A stretch of 5,362 bases of DNA from Polyangium sp. (in: bacteria) (lineage in GTDB: Bacteria; Myxococcota_A; Polyangia; Palsa-1104): the NCBI GenBank assembly GCA_025450955.1, contig JANWLJ010000052.1:1-5362 (forward strand), read 5' to 3'. Numbering within the stretch: position 1 is the stretch's first letter; the number at the start of each line of letters is the position of its first letter. Under the pieces are notes generated by a model. That model had not been told where the DNA came from. It searched no databases and saw only the letters and a program-made list of their open reading frames with translations. Shown here one piece after another: positions 5,252 to 5,362 of this stretch. The translations under genes were made by a program, and so were the position numbers.

Positions 5252-5362
5252 TCAACCGCGGAGGATAAAGTAGAGCGCGAGGCCGAGGAAGGCGAGCGCG
5301 GCGGCGGCCACCACCAGCGCGCCGTCGAGGGATCTACCGAGCGCATTCGGTGGCGCGGGCGC
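5252..5362 (-). CDS. C-terminal end of a membrane protein (partial, cut by right edge)
   Basis: Read on the minus strand from the window edge, this frame gives 36 residues and a TGA stop at 5254-5252. It starts with a short Ala/Pro linker (APAPPNALGRSLDG). A hydrophobic stretch of about 20 residues follows (ALVVAAAALAFLGLALYFIL), and the protein ends with Arg-Gly. This is a typical single transmembrane helix at the extreme C-terminus. It could be a tail-anchored protein with a cytoplasmic body, or the last helix of a larger membrane protein; the visible part cannot separate the two. The family is not recognisable. The gene ends 20 nt before the Thg1-like gene on the same strand, so read-through into that gene is possible, although a promoter-like TATACT lies in the gap. 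Confidence 0.7.
   Translation of the reverse strand, partial: APAPPNALGRSLDGALVVAAAALAFLGLALYFILRG

Noticed and set aside
5250..5256. TTGACC just upstream of TATACT before the Thg1-like gene as a -35/-10 pair
   Set aside because: The two hexamers are only 3 nt apart on the minus strand, so they cannot serve as one sigma-70 promoter.

Overview
The window looks like chromosomal DNA from a very GC-rich myxobacterium or a close relative (Myxococcota). The reasons are strong G/C preference at third codon positions and, above all, a gene with the architecture of the gliding-motility protein AgmX/GltJ: zinc ribbon, GYF domain, Pro-rich linker, one transmembrane helix and a TonB-like tail. That combination is characteristic of this phylum. 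The placement is an inference from gene content, not from a database search.

All recognisable genes lie on the minus strand, so transcription runs from right to left. From the right edge they are: (1) the last 36 residues of a membrane protein ending in a transmembrane helix (5252-5362); (2) a 241-residue protein of the Thg1/Thg1-like tRNA nucleotidyltransferase family that appears to have lost both metal-binding aspartates (4506-5231); (3) a 402-residue threonine ammonia-lyase with a C-terminal ACT domain (ilvA, 3278-4486); (4) a TtcA-family tRNA C32 2-thiolation enzyme (2317-3213); (5) a 684-residue AgmX/GltJ-like protein (266-2320); and (6) at the left edge, only a weak candidate reading frame (1-207) behind a G-rich repeat stretch (213-265).

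The genes seem to form two short units. The Thg1-like gene and ilvA are 19 nt apart. A 64-nt gap then carries a promoter-like sequence before ttcA, and ttcA and the AgmX-like gene overlap by an ATGA. The Thg1-like gene and ttcA share an unusual upstream layout: TATACT 9-10 nt before the ATG, then GTCC-N-ATGC, which leaves room for only a very short leader. Two tRNA-related genes thus flank an amino-acid enzyme, and a cell-envelope/motility-type protein is translationally coupled to a tRNA thiolase. No pathway obviously unites them.

The strongest lead is the catalytically degenerate Thg1-like protein, followed by the AgmX/GltJ-like protein sitting outside any visible motility cluster. I see no tRNA, rRNA, CRISPR array, insertion sequence or attachment site.
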